Shown in pieces: positions 52,866-63,913 of a stretch of 64,000 nucleotides of DNA (its first letter is position 1; every line of letters begins with the position of its first letter). The notes below the pieces were generated by a model, which saw only the letters and a list, made by a program, of their open reading frames with translations, searched no databases and had not been told where the DNA came from. The position numbers and the translations under genes were made by a program. The stretch is from Actinophytocola oryzae. Lineage in GTDB: Bacteria > Actinomycetota > Actinomycetes > Mycobacteriales > Pseudonocardiaceae. The stretch is from contig NZ_SOCP01000005.1 in assembly GCF_004364325.1 (NCBI RefSeq), positions 124,001 to 188,000 on the forward strand, given 5' to 3'.

Positions 52866-53159
52866 TCAGCCGCGGCTGTTCGCCCAGATCAGCGCCGTGC
52901 GGTGGGCCAGGGTGCCGTGGTCGTCCGAGATCGACAGCAGGGTCCGCCTGCCTGCCTCCAGCTGGGTCGGCAGCTCGTTCGCCCGCCGCTGCCACTCGGC
53001 CTTGGCACGCCAGTACGCGTCCAGCGCGGGACTTGACCACTCGTGGAGCCCCGCCTCGACACCCGCCTGCAGGTCGGCGAGCGCCTGGCGGACGCGGCCG
53101 TTGACCGCGTGCATCTCGTCGAGGGTCTGCGTCGCCAGTTCGAAGTCGAACCGGTGCAC
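52866..53159 (-). CDS. WXG100-like (ESAT-6 family) small protein
   Basis: A 97-residue helical hairpin protein of ESX-substrate size. The central turn reads GLHEWSSPALDAYWRAKAEW, so the WxG motif is WSS in this copy. Its length, two long helices and pairing with a WXG100 gene directly upstream support the family. GTG at 53159 is chosen because GAGAGG lies 6 bases upstream; the frame also opens at 53183 inside the previous gene. No ESX secretion genes are in the window. Confidence 0.7.
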   Translation of the reverse strand: MHRFDFELATQTLDEMHAVNGRVRQALADLQAGVEAGLHEWSSPALDAYWRAKAEWQRRANELPTQLEAGRRTLLSISDDHGTLAHRTALIWANSRG

Positions 53160-53169
53160 GACCTTCCTC

Positions 53170-53400
53170 TCATGACCGTTCATGGGTGTCCGCCAGGTGG
53201 TTCAGCTCGGCGACGATCACGCGCAGGGACACGACCCACGCGTCCATCGCGGCGTCGAAGTCGGCGGCGGGGCCCGTCCAGCCTGCCCGCAGCGACGTCA
53301 GCATCCCGGTCACCCGCGCCAGTTCGCCGTCGAGATCGGTTGCCGTGCGGGCGAACTCCCGCGCGACCGGTCTGGCGGTATGGACCTGTCGGTACGTCAC
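53170..53400 (-). CDS. WXG100-family protein
   Basis: A 76-residue helical hairpin with the motif SLRAGWTGPAADFDAAMDAW, a true W-x-G turn between two amphipathic helices. It is shorter than the usual 100 residues. GTG at 53400 (VTYRQVHTARPVAREF) is the likely start, though its ribosome-binding site is weak and the frame is open to 53508. It lies 10 bases upstream of the second small WXG100-like gene, forming the classic bicistronic pair whose products associate. Confidence 0.7.
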   Translation of the reverse strand: MTYRQVHTARPVAREFARTATDLDGELARVTGMLTSLRAGWTGPAADFDAAMDAWVVSLRVIVAELNHLADTHERS

Positions 53401-53531
53401 CGTTCCAGTGTCGGCAACCAGCGGGTGACCAGCGAAGCGCGATGCCCGAACGGCCTCACCCGGCTGCCCATTCGCGCCCGATCCTGAACCACGGTTGGGG
53501 ATCCGCACGTCCGTGGGGTCAGGATGGTCCT

Positions 53532-54143
53532 ATGCGAGGGGACCGTACGACACTTCCCGGCAGGGACGCGGAACTGTCCGAACTGGACAGTGCGCTCGCC
53601 GGCACCACCGCCGACCGGCACACGCTGGTCGCCGTGCGAGGGGATCCGGGGGTGGGCAAGACCACCCTGCTCGCCTGTGCCGCGGGCCGGTGGCGCAGAC
53701 GCGGCATCACGGTGATCTCCGTGCACCTCAGGGACAAGCTCGCGCCGTGGGACCTGTTCGGCGCGGGCGCCATGCTCGACGCGTTGCGCGAGCACTACAC
53801 CAGGGCGGGCGACTTCTCACTCGCCGGCCCCGTCGACGCGGCCGCCGCGTTGTGCACGGCAGGCACGTACGACTCGGCGGCGGAGCGGTCCTGGCTGCTG
53901 GCCAGGCTCGCCGAGGTGTTCGACAAGGTCAGGACCGCGTGCCCGACCGTGCTCATCGCGGACGACCTCGACGCCGTCTCGCACCCGACGCTCGCGCCCG
54001 CGCGCCTGCCCGGCTACCTCATCGTGGCCGCGTGCCAGGACACCGACGGCCTCGAGCCGGACCGGGTGGTCGACCTTCAGCCAGTGGCGGGGACGCGACC
54101 GCTGAGTGGTGTGGGAGGTGAACGGATGCTTAAAATTTCCTGA
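53532..54143 (+). CDS. Stand-alone AAA ATPase domain (truncated LAL/AfsR-type regulator?)
   Basis: A 203-residue protein made of an AAA_16-like ATPase front: RDAELSELDSALAGTTADRH, Walker A VAVRGDPGVGKTTLLACAA, and Walker B-like CPTVLIADDLDAVSHPT. It stops after the first third of what, in LuxR-family LAL regulators, is a 900-residue protein; no helix-turn-helix or repeats follow. The end (PLSGVGGERMLKIS) runs into a low-GC region. It may be a genuine minimal ATPase acting with the AfsR proteins downstream or a truncated remnant. The ATG at 53532 is the best start. Confidence 0.6.
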   Translation: MRGDRTTLPGRDAELSELDSALAGTTADRHTLVAVRGDPGVGKTTLLACAAGRWRRRGITVISVHLRDKLAPWDLFGAGAMLDALREHYTRAGDFSLAGPVDAAAALCTAGTYDSAAERSWLLARLAEVFDKVRTACPTVLIADDLDAVSHPTLAPARLPGYLIVAACQDTDGLEPDRVVDLQPVAGTRPLSGVGGERMLKIS

Positions 54144-54349
54144 GATTTCCTCCTGGTCAACACACCCGGGCACGTGCGGACGCAGACGGACCCCACGGCG
54201 GTCACATGCGGACACGGGGGCAAGCGCCCAGGTCGGCACGGCGAGTCGCCCCGACCCGCGCACACCCGTGCGCACCGGCGGCCACGTCGCGTTATTCCTC
54301 CCGTACAGTCTGTCGCCTGCTATACAGGCGGCGTCGGCTTGGACGAAGG
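54144..54349 (+). promoter_or_regulatory. Promoter region of the first AfsR/SARP gene
   Basis: No gene is supported. A -10-like TATACA lies near 54321-54326 inside an inverted repeat GCCTG-N5-CAGGC, about 25 bases before the ATG at 54350. The 5' part (54120-54150) is AT-rich compared with its surroundings. Confidence 0.35.
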
Positions 54350-57300
54350 ATGGACGCGACGGACAGATCGGCGGCATCAGCGCAGGTGGGCACCGGGGAA
54401 ACCGGGCCGCGCTGTCAGCTGCTCGGCGAGGTCCGCGCCTGGCGCGGCGACGACGAGATCGACCTCGGGTCGGCACACCGACGCGCGGTGCTCGCCGTGC
54501 TCGCGCTGTCCGCGGGCCACACCGTCTCCCGCGACGACCTGATCGACGCACTGTGGGGCAACGAGCCGCCGACGAGCGCCAGCGGCAGCATCTACACCTA
54601 CGTCTCGGCGCTGCGCCAGGCGCTGGAACCCGGGCGGGCCAAGCGGTCCGGCGGCACCCTGCTGGCCTCCGTCGGCTCTGGTTACTCACTGCGGATCGAC
54701 CGCGCGGACATCGACGTGCACCGCTTCACCGCACTGCGCACCCGCGCGGCCAACACGTCCGACCACCGGACCGCGCTCGCCGACCTCGACACCGCGCTCG
54801 GGCTCTGGCAGGGCGACGCGCTCACCGGCATCCCCGGCCCGTTCGCACAGGCGCAGCGGGCCAAGCTCGCCGAGCTGCGGCTGGCGGCCGTCGAGCACCG
54901 GGCGGAGCTGCTCATCGAGCTGGACCGGCCCGACGAGCCGATCACCGAGCTGACGGCCCTGTGCCGGGAACACCCGCTGCGTGAACGACTTCGCCTGCTG
55001 CTGATGCGGGCACTGCACGCCGGTGGCCGCACGGCCGAGGCACTCGACGTGTTCGCCGACGCCCGCACCGCGCTCGTCGAGGCGTCGGGCATCGAGCCGG
55101 GCCCGGAGCTTCGCCAGCTCCAGCAACAGCTCCTGACCGGTGACGTCCGCGCGGAGCCCACGGTCGAGCCCGCGTGGCGGACCCACCGGGCCGGTGTCCA
55201 CGTCGGGCACAAGGCGGAGCTGGCGGTACTGCGTACCGCCATGAACGACGTGCTGGCCGGCAGGGGCGGCGTGGTGTGGATCGACGGCGAGCCGGGCATC
55301 GGGAAGTCCGCGCTGGTGGCCGAGGCCCTCGCCGGTGTGCCGATCCCGGCGAAGCGGCTGCGCTGGGCGAACGCGCAGGAGCTGGACAGCGGCCTGCCGA
55401 TGCGGTTCGCGAACGACCTGCTCGGCGTCGGCGGCGACACGGCCGCCGTGCTCGAGGCCGTCGAGCGGATTTGTGTCGACGGCCCGCTGACCGTGGTCGC
55501 CGACGACCTCCAGTGGGCCGACGAGGCGAGCATGTCGGCGTGGTGGCGGCTCGCGACGCGGGTGGACCGGTTGCCACTGCTGCTGATCGGCTGCACGCGC
55601 CCCGCACCGGGCACGGCGGTGCACGCGAAGGTACGCAGGCACGTCGCCGCGGTGGGCCGCACCTTCACGCTGGAGCCACTGTCCACCGAGGACTCCTACC
55701 GGCTCGCCGAGAAGCTGACCGGTGCGCCGCCCGAGGGCAGGCTGCGCGGCTGGCTCGACGATGCGGCCGGAAACCCGTACTACGTCAGGAAGATAGTCGC
55801 GACCGTCGCCGGTGAGCTGCTCGGCGGCGCGGGGGTGCCGACGCAGGACGACCGCGGCCTGCCGCCCCAGCTCGTCTCGTGGGTCGACGACCACCTGTCG
55901 TTCCTGTCCACGCCGACCATGGCCCTGCTGCGCTGGGCACGGTTGCTCGGCAAGGAGTTCACGCTCACCGACCTCGCCGCCGCGTCCGGCGAGCGGCCCG
56001 CCGCGCTGACCGAACCGCTCGACGAGGCACTGACGGTCGGGGTGCTCGCGGCAACGGGTGACCGGCTGCGGTTCCGCCACCCGCTCGTCGCCAGGGCCCT
56101 GTACGAGAAGACGCCGAACGCGATCAGGGTCGCGCTGCACCACCAGGTCGCGGAGGCACTCGTCGAGGCAGGTGCCCCCGCCGTGCGGGTGGCCGAGCAG
56201 CTGACGCTCGCGTCGACGCTCTCCGGTGAGCTGGTCGGCACCTGGCTGCCCGCCAACATCGGCGCCGTCGCGGCCGAGGAGCCCGAGATCGCCGTGCGGC
56301 TGCTGCGGTTGGCGATCACCTCGACCGCGCCGCCGCGCACCCGCGAGACCCTGACGGCCATGCTGATCCGGCTGCTGTTCTGGCTGGGCACCGAACCGGA
56401 GGCGGAGGCGCGGTCGCTGATCGCCCGCACCACCGACCCGACGCTGGTGGCGGAGCTGCGCTGGGTGCTCGCCTACGGCTACGGCAGGCGGGACCGGGTC
56501 GACGACGCGTGTCACGAGGTGGAACGCGCGCTCTCGGAGGGACCGACCGGCGTCTGGCGGGACCGGCACGAGCTGCTGCGTGCCGCCCTGGGCGCGCCGC
56601 CCGCGCAGGGACCGCCGGGGCTCGGCGAGTACCGGCTGCTCGACGAGGACACCCGCGCGGCACTCGAACACGCGGGCGCGACCGTGCCCGCCACGACGTG
56701 GCAGCTTGCCGTGCACCGCGCGCTGCCCGCCGAGCTGCACATGACCAACGCCATGAACCACTTCTGGAACGGCCGCTGGGACGCGGCGCAGACGGAGCTG
56801 GACATCATCGCGGCAGCCGCGGCGGACCCGGCGGCGTACGTGCGCAGGCCGGTCGTCGCGATCGCGGTGGCGGGTGCCAGTGCCCTGCTCGCCGCGCACC
56901 GGGGTGACCGCGACGCCGCGTTCCACCTGCTCCGCACCACCCGCAGGCATGGACAGGCCGACGGCGATACCCCGCTGGCCGTCGTCCACGCCGCCCGCGC
57001 GCTGCTCGCGGAGCTGGCCGGCAGGCCGAGGGACGCGCTCGACGAGCTGGCCGCGATCCTCGACACGACCGAGCTGCCGGTGCCCTGGTACCGCTGGCTC
57101 CCCGACCTCGCGCGGCTGGTCGTGCTCGCCGGTGACCGCGACCGCGCGGACCGGCTGCGCGCGATCCCGGACGAGCCGTCGCTGCCGGTCGAGGCACGCA
57201 TGATGCTGACCTACTGCCGGGGTCTGCTCGCCGAGGACCCGGCCGCGTTGCGTGAGGTCATCACGTTCTGCCGGATGACGGGCGGCCTGGAACTCATGCG

Positions 57301-57469
57301 GGCACACGCGCTCGCCGACCTCGCGTGGCTGCTCGGCAGGCAGGGCGAGGCCCGCGAGGCGCAGGAGGTGCTCGGCGACGCGCTGGAGTGCTACCGCCTC
57401 TTCGGCGCCGTCGCGGACCTCGACCGCACCGACGCGGGTGCCGGTGTTGCGCCACGCGCACTGGTTTGA
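54350..57469 (+). CDS. AfsR/SARP-family regulator with ATPase and repeat domains (first copy)
   Basis: A 1039-residue regulator. The N-terminal OmpR-like winged helix is CQLLGEVRAWRGDDEIDLGS, HRRAVLAVLALSAGHTVSRD and LIDALWGNEPPTSASGSIYT. A bacterial transcriptional activator domain follows (RFTALRTRAANTSDHRTALA, REHPLRERLRLLLMRALHAG). The ATPase has Walker A WIDGEPGIGKSALVAEAL near 315 and Walker B LTVVADDLQWADEA near 390. The rest is helical repeats. Such proteins activate antibiotic clusters, so the nearby aminohydroxybenzoate/pyrrole operon is a candidate target. ATG at 54350; the frame upstream to 54206 is Arg-rich nonsense. Confidence 0.88.
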   Translation: MDATDRSAASAQVGTGETGPRCQLLGEVRAWRGDDEIDLGSAHRRAVLAVLALSAGHTVSRDDLIDALWGNEPPTSASGSIYTYVSALRQALEPGRAKRSGGTLLASVGSGYSLRIDRADIDVHRFTALRTRAANTSDHRTALADLDTALGLWQGDALTGIPGPFAQAQRAKLAELRLAAVEHRAELLIELDRPDEPITELTALCREHPLRERLRLLLMRALHAGGRTAEALDVFADARTALVEASGIEPGPELRQLQQQLLTGDVRAEPTVEPAWRTHRAGVHVGHKAELAVLRTAMNDVLAGRGGVVWIDGEPGIGKSALVAEALAGVPIPAKRLRWANAQELDSGLPMRFANDLLGVGGDTAAVLEAVERICVDGPLTVVADDLQWADEASMSAWWRLATRVDRLPLLLIGCTRPAPGTAVHAKVRRHVAAVGRTFTLEPLSTEDSYRLAEKLTGAPPEGRLRGWLDDAAGNPYYVRKIVATVAGELLGGAGVPTQDDRGLPPQLVSWVDDHLSFLSTPTMALLRWARLLGKEFTLTDLAAASGERPAALTEPLDEALTVGVLAATGDRLRFRHPLVARALYEKTPNAIRVALHHQVAEALVEAGAPAVRVAEQLTLASTLSGELVGTWLPANIGAVAAEEPEIAVRLLRLAITSTAPPRTRETLTAMLIRLLFWLGTEPEAEARSLIARTTDPTLVAELRWVLAYGYGRRDRVDDACHEVERALSEGPTGVWRDRHELLRAALGAPPAQGPPGLGEYRLLDEDTRAALEHAGATVPATTWQLAVHRALPAELHMTNAMNHFWNGRWDAAQTELDIIAAAAADPAAYVRRPVVAIAVAGASALLAAHRGDRDAAFHLLRTTRRHGQADGDTPLAVVHAARALLAELAGRPRDALDELAAILDTTELPVPWYRWLPDLARLVVLAGDRDRADRLRAIPDEPSLPVEARMMLTYCRGLLAEDPAALREVITFCRMTGGLELMRAHALADLAWLLGRQGEAREAQEVLGDALECYRLFGAVADLDRTDAGAGVAPRALV

Positions 57470-57516
57470 ACGCTTCACCTCGCCGGGCACGTGTGTCAGG
57501 TGAGGGGTGGGGACAG

Positions 57517-60500
57517 ATGACGGAAGACCTGCGGATCGAGGTGCTCGGTCCGGTGCGGGCCTGGCGTGGCGCGGTGGAGCTGACCTTGGGGCCCGCGCGG
57601 CAGCGGGCCGTGTTCGCCGTGCTCGCGCTGCGTGCGGGCAGGCCGGTGACCCGAGCCGAGCTGGAGTCGGCCGTGTGGGGTGCCGACGCGCCCAAGAGCG
57701 TGACCGGCAACATCCACACCTACGTCTCGGGGCTGCGGCGGGTGCTGGAGCCCGACCGCGACCGGTGGGACTCCGGCACGCTGCTGACGAGCGACACCGC
57801 CGGCTACCGGCTCCGGGCGGCGGACCTCGACGCGGCGGCGTTCGAGCGGCTCGTCGCGCGTGGCGGGGACGCCGACGGCGGCGCGGTCGAGGCACTCGAC
57901 TCGGCACTCGCGCTGTGGCGCGGCGAACCGCTGTCCGGTCTGCCCGGTCCGTTCGCCGCCGCCGAGCGGTCGCGGCTGGTCGAGGTGCGGCTGACGGCGC
58001 TGGAGCGCCGGGCCTCGGCGCTGCTCGCGCTCGGCGCACACCAGGAGCTGGTCGCGGAGCTGACCGCGCTGGTCGGCGAGTACCCGCTGCGGGAACGCCT
58101 GCGTGAGCTGCTGATGCTGGCCCTGCACCGAGGTGGGCAGCGGGCCGAGGCGCTGGAGGTGTTCGCCGCGGGACGCCGGGTGCTCGCCGAGGAGCTGGGC
58201 GTCGAGCCGGGGAACGCGCTGCGGGAGCTGCACGCGCGGCTGCTCGACGAGGACGTCGAAGAACCGAGGCTGCTCGCACGGCCCGCGCCCGCCGGTGCGC
58301 GGTTCGTCGGCAGGCTCGCGGAGGTGCGGCGACTGCGCACGCTGGTCGACGCCGTGTGTGAGGGCCGGGGCGGCGCGGTCTGGCTGGAGGGCGACTTCGG
58401 CATCGGGAAGTCGGCACTGCTCGCGCAAGCGCTTGCGGACGTACCCTGCCAGCTAGGTTGGGCGGTCGCCGACGAGCGGTCCGCGCGCGTGCCGCTGCGG
58501 GTCATGCACGAGTGCCTCGGCCTCACCGCACGCCTGCCGGACGGCCGGGACTGCGCGACCGCGACGGCGGACGTGCTGCTGGCGCGGGTGACCGAGCTGT
58601 GCGCGGCGGCGCCGCTCGTGCTGGTGGTGGACGGCATGCAGTGGGCCGACGAGGCCAGTGTGCAGCTCTGGCACCGGCTCGCGGTCGCCGCGCGGGCGCT
58701 GCCGCTGCTGCTGGTGGCCGCCGCACGGCCGGTGCCACGCACTCCGGCACTGGTGCGGCTGCGACACGAGCTGCACAGCCGGGACGACGTCCTGCTGCTC
58801 GGCCCGCTCAGCTCGGCGGAGACCCTCGCGCTGCAGGAGCTGCTGACCGGCGCGCCGGCCGGCCCCCAGCTCCGGGACCTCGTGCTCGGCACGACCGGGA
58901 ACCCCCTGTACGTCACGGAGTTGACGTCGGCGCTGCGGCGCGAGGCGGTACTCGTGACGGCGGACGGCGTCGACGACCTCGCCAGGACCGACTACCCACC
59001 GCCACAGTCCCTTGTGGACACCGTGCGGAGGCACCTGCTCACCCTGTCGCCCGAGGCCGGGGAGGTTCTGCGGGCCGCGGCGCTGCTCGGCGTGGACTTC
59101 ACGGTGACCGACGTGGCCGCGGTGGCGGGGAAGCGGCCGTCGGACCTGCTGGCGACGCTCGAGGAGGCGACGGCCGCGAACGTGCTCGTCGACGCAGGGC
59201 CGCATCTGGCCTTCCGGCATCCGTTGCTGCGCCAGGCGTGTTACGACGAGATCCCCACCGGGGCGCGGGACCGGCTGCACCGGTCGGCCGCCGAGGCGCT
59301 CACGCGGGCGGGCGCGCCGGTCACCAGGGTCGCCGACCAGCTCGCGGCGACACCGGAGACCGACGCCTGGGTACTGGCGTGGCTGGTCGACAACCACGAG
59401 GCGCTGGCGCACCGAGCGCCGCTGGTCGCCGCGGAGCTGTTGGCACGGGCCGTGACCGTGTGCCCCTCGGCCGACCCGCGCCGCGAAGTCCTTGCCTCGG
59501 CACGGGTTCGCGTCCTGTACCGGCTGGACCGCCAGCCGGAGCAGGAGGCGGCCGACGCGCTCGCGATGACGACCGACCCCTTCCGTGCCGCGGAGATGCG
59601 CCAGCTGCTCGCCGCGATGCGGTTCCGTGGCGGCGATGTCGGCGCGGCGATCCGGACGGTCGCGGCGGCCACCGACGACGAGAGCGTCCCCGAGATCTGG
59701 CGGCGCCGCCACCGGCACCTGCTGGCCGGCTTCCGGCGCGGCAGGCTCGACGACCTCGACGCGGCGGAGGCCGCCGGGTACGAGGCGCTGGAGGACGCGG
59801 CAGGCGACGAGTACCTGACCGCGCACGCCAGGCAGACGCTGTGGCTCGTCGCGTCGGTCCGGCGCGACCACGAGGCCGCACTGTCGCATGTGGACGCCGC
59901 GCTGGCCAGGGTGCGGGCGGCGGGTGCGCTGACCGACGTCGAGCTGGACCTGCTCGACAACAGGCTGTTCACCTGCCACAACCTGGACCGGCTCGACGAG
60001 GCCGAGGCGACGCTGCGGGTGGCCGGACGGGCGGCGTTCCAGATCCCGTCGGCCGTGCACCACTACTGGCTCGGCCGGTGGAACGAGGCGCTTGTCGAGC
60101 TGGACGAGGTGCCGGAGGACGGGCTGACGTTCCTGGGGCTGCGCGACCCGTCGGCGATGGCGGTGCTGTGGCACGGCGTCGCGGCGCTGGTCGCGGGCAG
60201 ACGCGGCGACACCATCGAGGCCGCGGCACACCTGGATGCCGTCGCACGGCAAGGGTCCACGGACGAGGAACGCGAGAACATCGACTTCCTCCTTGCGGCA
60301 CAGGCGGTAGCGGCACAGCAGCAGGGCTCGGTCGAGCGGGCGCTGGCACTGCTCGACCCGCTGCTCTCCCCCGACTTCGCGCCGATGATGCTGCGACACC
60401 AGTGGTTGCCGGGCATCGTGCGGCTGGCGCAGTCGGTCGGTGACGACGACCGGGTCGCCAGGGCCATGGACGTGTGCGGGTTCGAGGCTCGGCGGGAACG

Positions 60501-60828
60501 CGTCACCGCCCGCGCGACCGTGGCGGCGTGGTGGTGTCAGGGGCTGGTCGCCGGGGATCCGTCGCCGGTGCTGACGGCCGCGGCGCACTACCGCAGGATC
60601 GGGCGGCGCGTCGAGTTCGGCGAGGTGCTGGAGGACGCGGCCGTGCTGCTGGCGCGGCGCGGTGACCTCCCCGGTGCGCGGGCGGCGTTCGCCGAGTGCG
60701 TCGAGGTGTACGGCGACCTGTCTGCGCGGTGGGACATCGAGCGCGCCGAGGCGCGGCTCGCGGAGTTCGCGATCCGCAGGACGCCGGTGATCGCCTCGGG
60801 TCAGAGCAGGCCTGCGCGGATGGCGTAG
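57517..60828 (+). CDS. AfsR/SARP-family regulator with ATPase and repeat domains (second copy)
   Basis: An 1103-residue paralogue of the preceding gene, 47 bases downstream. Domains follow the same order: winged helix IEVLGPVRAWRGAVELTLGP, TYVSGLRRVLEPDRDRWDSG; activator domain GEYPLRERLRELLMLALHRG; Walker A WLEGDFGIGKSALLAQAL near 300; Walker B LVLVVDGMQWADEASVQLWH near 375; helical repeats to the end. Walker A deviates slightly (GDFGIGKS). ATG at 57517 follows GAGGGGTGGGG. The last 28 bases overlap the convergent LuxR gene. Likely co-transcribed with the first copy. Confidence 0.88.
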   Translation: MTEDLRIEVLGPVRAWRGAVELTLGPARQRAVFAVLALRAGRPVTRAELESAVWGADAPKSVTGNIHTYVSGLRRVLEPDRDRWDSGTLLTSDTAGYRLRAADLDAAAFERLVARGGDADGGAVEALDSALALWRGEPLSGLPGPFAAAERSRLVEVRLTALERRASALLALGAHQELVAELTALVGEYPLRERLRELLMLALHRGGQRAEALEVFAAGRRVLAEELGVEPGNALRELHARLLDEDVEEPRLLARPAPAGARFVGRLAEVRRLRTLVDAVCEGRGGAVWLEGDFGIGKSALLAQALADVPCQLGWAVADERSARVPLRVMHECLGLTARLPDGRDCATATADVLLARVTELCAAAPLVLVVDGMQWADEASVQLWHRLAVAARALPLLLVAAARPVPRTPALVRLRHELHSRDDVLLLGPLSSAETLALQELLTGAPAGPQLRDLVLGTTGNPLYVTELTSALRREAVLVTADGVDDLARTDYPPPQSLVDTVRRHLLTLSPEAGEVLRAAALLGVDFTVTDVAAVAGKRPSDLLATLEEATAANVLVDAGPHLAFRHPLLRQACYDEIPTGARDRLHRSAAEALTRAGAPVTRVADQLAATPETDAWVLAWLVDNHEALAHRAPLVAAELLARAVTVCPSADPRREVLASARVRVLYRLDRQPEQEAADALAMTTDPFRAAEMRQLLAAMRFRGGDVGAAIRTVAAATDDESVPEIWRRRHRHLLAGFRRGRLDDLDAAEAAGYEALEDAAGDEYLTAHARQTLWLVASVRRDHEAALSHVDAALARVRAAGALTDVELDLLDNRLFTCHNLDRLDEAEATLRVAGRAAFQIPSAVHHYWLGRWNEALVELDEVPEDGLTFLGLRDPSAMAVLWHGVAALVAGRRGDTIEAAAHLDAVARQGSTDEERENIDFLLAAQAVAAQQQGSVERALALLDPLLSPDFAPMMLRHQWLPGIVRLAQSVGDDDRVARAMDVCGFEARRERVTARATVAAWWCQGLVAGDPSPVLTAAAHYRRIGRRVEFGEVLEDAAVLLARRGDLPGARAAFAECVEVYGDLSARWDIERAEARLAEFAIRRTPVIASGQSRPARMA

Positions 60829-61415
60829 GCGACGGCGTGTGCCCGGTTCGCGAGGTTGAGCCGGGTCATCGCGCCGTGCAGGACGCTCTTGACGGTGCCC
60901 TCGGAGTAGGACAGCTTCGCGGCGATCTCGTCGGTGCGGAAGCCCTCGGCGATGAGGCCGAGGACGTCCAGCTCCCGTTCGTCCAAACCGGACAGCGTGA
61001 GCCCGTTGGGGGTCAGGAGGTCCCGGCGCAGCTCGTTCAGCTGGCGGAGCAGCGCGGCCTGCAGGCGGTGCGGCATGACCGAGCGGCCCTGCCCGACGCC
61101 GACGATGGTGGACAACAGCTTCGTGGCGCTCACGCCCTCGAACGGCAGGACGCTCACGACCCCGCAGCGCACGGCGGTCATCAGGTCCTTCTCGGCGAAC
61201 CGCCCCGCCACGACCACGCACCGGGTCCGCCGGGTCGTCCGCAGCCGGTCGACCTCCTCGAGCTGGGCCGCCGCGACCGTGCTCTCGGCGAGCACGACGA
61301 TGTCCGACTCCTCACCCTCGATCACCAGCTCGACCTCGCGCGCCGGCCGCAGCAGGGCCGCCACCCCGGCCCGGTTGACCGGGTCGGACGCGTGGACAAG
61401 CACTCGTACCGTCAC
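60801..61415 (-). CDS. Orphan LuxR-family regulator with atypical receiver domain (paralogue)
   Basis: A 204-residue protein built like the regulator at 52180-52785. The receiver-like N-terminus (MTVRVLVHASDPVNRAGVAA) has SDIVVLAEST where the phospho-Asp would be, so phosphorylation is unlikely. The LuxR helix-turn-helix is GLDERELDVLGLIAEGFRTD, EIAAKLSYSEGTVKSVLHGA. The shared ends HAVAYAIRAGLL/HAVAYAMRAGII show close kinship. It starts with GTG at 61415 and converges on the second AfsR gene with a 28-base overlap. Confidence 0.83.
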   Translation of the reverse strand: MTVRVLVHASDPVNRAGVAALLRPAREVELVIEGEESDIVVLAESTVAAAQLEEVDRLRTTRRTRCVVVAGRFAEKDLMTAVRCGVVSVLPFEGVSATKLLSTIVGVGQGRSVMPHRLQAALLRQLNELRRDLLTPNGLTLSGLDERELDVLGLIAEGFRTDEIAAKLSYSEGTVKSVLHGAMTRLNLANRAHAVAYAIRAGLL

Positions 61416-61451
61416 ATCACCAAGCGTCCACGACCGACCTTCATACCGCCT

Positions 61452-63040
<1,589 letters not shown>

Positions 63041-63044
<4 letters not shown>

Positions 63045-63913
63045 GACGTGCTCCTCGGGTCGAGTGCGTCGCGCAGGGCGTCGCCGAACAGGTTGAAGCC
63101 CAGGCAGATCAGGGCGAGCGCGACGCCGGGGAAGATGCCGGGCCACGCCGTGCGGAACAGGTACTGCTGCGCGTCGGACAGCATGATGCCCAGGCTCGGG
63201 TCGGGTGGCAGGATGCCGAGCCCGAGGAACGACAGGATGGCCTCGCCGAGCACGGCCGTCGGCATGATCACGGTGGCCTGCACGATGATCGCCGACGCCG
63301 CGTTGGGCAGGATGTGCTGGCCGAGCACGCGTGCCGGGCCCGCGCTCATGGTGTGCGCGGCGAGCACGAAGTCGCTTTCCTTCAGCCGCAGCGTCTCCGC
63401 GCGCACCACCCGGATCATCGTCGGGATCTGCGCGATGCCGAGCGCGACGGCCGCGTTGGCGAGGCCGCCGCCGTTGATGGCCGCGAGCCCGACGGCGAGG
63501 ATCAGCGCGGGGAACGCCAGCATCAGGTCCGCGAGCCGCGACACGACGGCGTCCACCCAGCGCCAGTAGCCCGCGAGCAGGCCGAGCGGCACACCCGCCA
63601 CGACGGCGACCAGCACCGACAGCAGCCCGACCTCCAGCGACGCCCGGATCCCGTACAGGACACGGGAAAGTACGTCACGGCCGAGGTCGTCGGTGCCGAG
63701 TGCGAAGCCGACCGTGGCGGGTTGCTGGAACGGCGTCGAGAAGTGCACCTCGGTCGGCGCGTAGGGCGCGAGCAGCGGCGCGAACACCCCGGCTATCACG
63801 ACGATCAGCAGCAGCACGCCGCCGACGACGCCGAGCGGGTTGCGGCGGAGCCTGCGCAGGGTGCGGCCACGCACGAGCGGCGCGGCGGTCGCGGTGACCT
63901 CGGCGGTGGTCAT
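63041..63913 (-). CDS. ABC transporter permease, DppC/OppC type
   Basis: A 290-residue inner-membrane permease. The N-terminal helix is LGVVGGVLLLIVVIAGVFAP, followed by the family segment GTDDLGRDVLSRVLYGIRAS. The core has about five more helices, with the EAA loop region EAILSFLGLGILPPDPSLGI near residue 225. It pairs with the DppB-type permease whose stop overlaps this start (ATGA), and hands energy coupling to the fused ATPase downstream. Confidence 0.92.
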
